Shown here: positions 5,164 through 5,570 of the stretch, in pieces | Layout: each line of letters starts with the position of its first letter | Numbering within the stretch: position 1 is the stretch's first letter | DNA from: Nitrososphaerota archaeon | GTDB taxonomy: Archaea > Thermoproteota > Nitrososphaeria > Nitrososphaerales > Nitrosopumilaceae | Direction: 5' to 3' | Length of the DNA stretch: 5,570 nucleotides | Assembly (NCBI GenBank): GCA_028867235.1 | Contig: JAGWGS010000092.1 | Span: 1 to 5,570, forward strand | Notes under the pieces: model-generated | What the model was told of the DNA's origin: nothing | The model's input: only the letters and a program-made list of their open reading frames with translations | The model's database searches: none | Translations under genes and position numbers: made by a program

Positions 5164-5570
5164 ATGAAATTCATGCTTCCATTAGATAAAGACGAAGTTC
5201 CGTATGATGAAGGATCAGAAAGAGCATCAAGTGTTGAAGATTACAAAGTTACATGCATTCAATTTATCAAAGATATAAGCAATGATTATCTTGCATGGGT
5301 TGATTATTACAAACTTCCTGAAGATGAAGATAAGAAAAGACGTACACAGATACATGCAATTGTAGAACGAACCAATGATTGGATTGCAAAAATTGCAACC
5401 ACCATTAAGGGTGTAGACGTAGTTATGAATGATGGAATTCAAAAAATGGCTGAAAGCACTGCAGGATATCCATTTCAGATAGGAGTCTTTGTCAATAATA
5501 CCTCGGGTTATACTATTGCCAAACCTGGAATGATTGACATTAGCATAAAATCTGTAGGAAGAGAAGGAAT
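5164..5570 (+). CDS. Unknown protein, N-terminal 135 residues (3' truncated by window)
   Basis: The frame is open from the ATG at 5164 to the end of the window, with an in-frame TAA upstream at 5152. It begins MKFMLPLDKDEVPYDEG. The TATA-rich element upstream fits Met4 (5173) better than Met1, so the true start may be three codons later. Residues 20-82 are strongly helical and charged, with Trp45 and Trp73. Residues 84-100 continue as helix, and from 103 onwards the pattern turns to strands (PFQIGVFVNN, YTIAKPG, MIDISIKS). There is no signal peptide or membrane segment. No known family is recognised. Long sustained reading with good codon use, and a minus-strand counterpart with poor composition, show that the plus strand is the coding one here. 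Confidence 0.85.
   Translation, partial: MKFMLPLDKDEVPYDEGSERASSVEDYKVTCIQFIKDISNDYLAWVDYYKLPEDEDKKRRTQIHAIVERTNDWIAKIATTIKGVDVVMNDGIQKMAESTAGYPFQIGVFVNNTSGYTIAKPGMIDISIKSVGREG

Noticed and set aside
5227..5442. Minus-strand 71-codon frame
   Set aside because: It is a shadow of the truncated plus-strand gene starting at 5164, which reads openly through the whole region.

Overview
The window looks like chromosomal DNA from an ammonia-oxidising archaeon of the Nitrosopumilus/Nitrosarchaeum type (Thaumarchaeota/Nitrososphaerota). The reasons are: AT-rich sequence with short intergenic gaps; archaeal TATA-like boxes centred about 26-27 nt before several start codons, which suggests leaderless messages; oligo-T terminators; a tRNA without encoded CCA; and a secreted protein with an N-glycosylation-rich linker, a cupredoxin domain and a PEF-type C-terminal anchor. 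The lineage call is inference from these features, not from a database match.

Layout: (1) 3-692 (+) is the C-terminal part of a sensor histidine kinase, cut by the window edge. (2) 738-813 (-) is tRNA-Glu(CTC) with its own TATA box and T-run. (3) 925-1803 (+) is a 292-residue cysteine-containing protein of unknown function. (4) 1850-1990 (+) is a 46-residue metallothionein-like peptide with nine cysteines. It has a TATA box, two overlapping palindromes that look like an operator, and a hairpin/T-run terminator. (5) 2029-2208 (-) is a 56-59 residue protein with a CxC motif. (6) 2273-3946 (+) is a 557-residue secreted, membrane-anchored protein. Its C-terminal cupredoxin domain has lost three of the four type-1 copper ligands. 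(7) 3966-4646 (+) is a 226-residue membrane-anchored paralogue of the N-terminal part of the previous protein. (8) 4598-5101 (-) is an unknown 167-residue protein whose 3' end overlaps the preceding gene by 49 bp on the opposite strand. (9) 5164 to the window end (+) is the start of an unknown protein, truncated by the window.

The middle of the window (about 1850-3946) groups two short cysteine-rich proteins and a cupredoxin-fold surface protein. A metal-handling theme, perhaps copper, is plausible because these archaea depend heavily on copper enzymes, but this is a hypothesis from gene content alone. The genes at 2273 and 3966 are probably functionally linked because they are paralogous, adjacent and on the same strand. 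The two divergent pairs (2208/2273 and 5101/5164) share compact promoter regions. No mobile element, CRISPR array or rRNA was seen.
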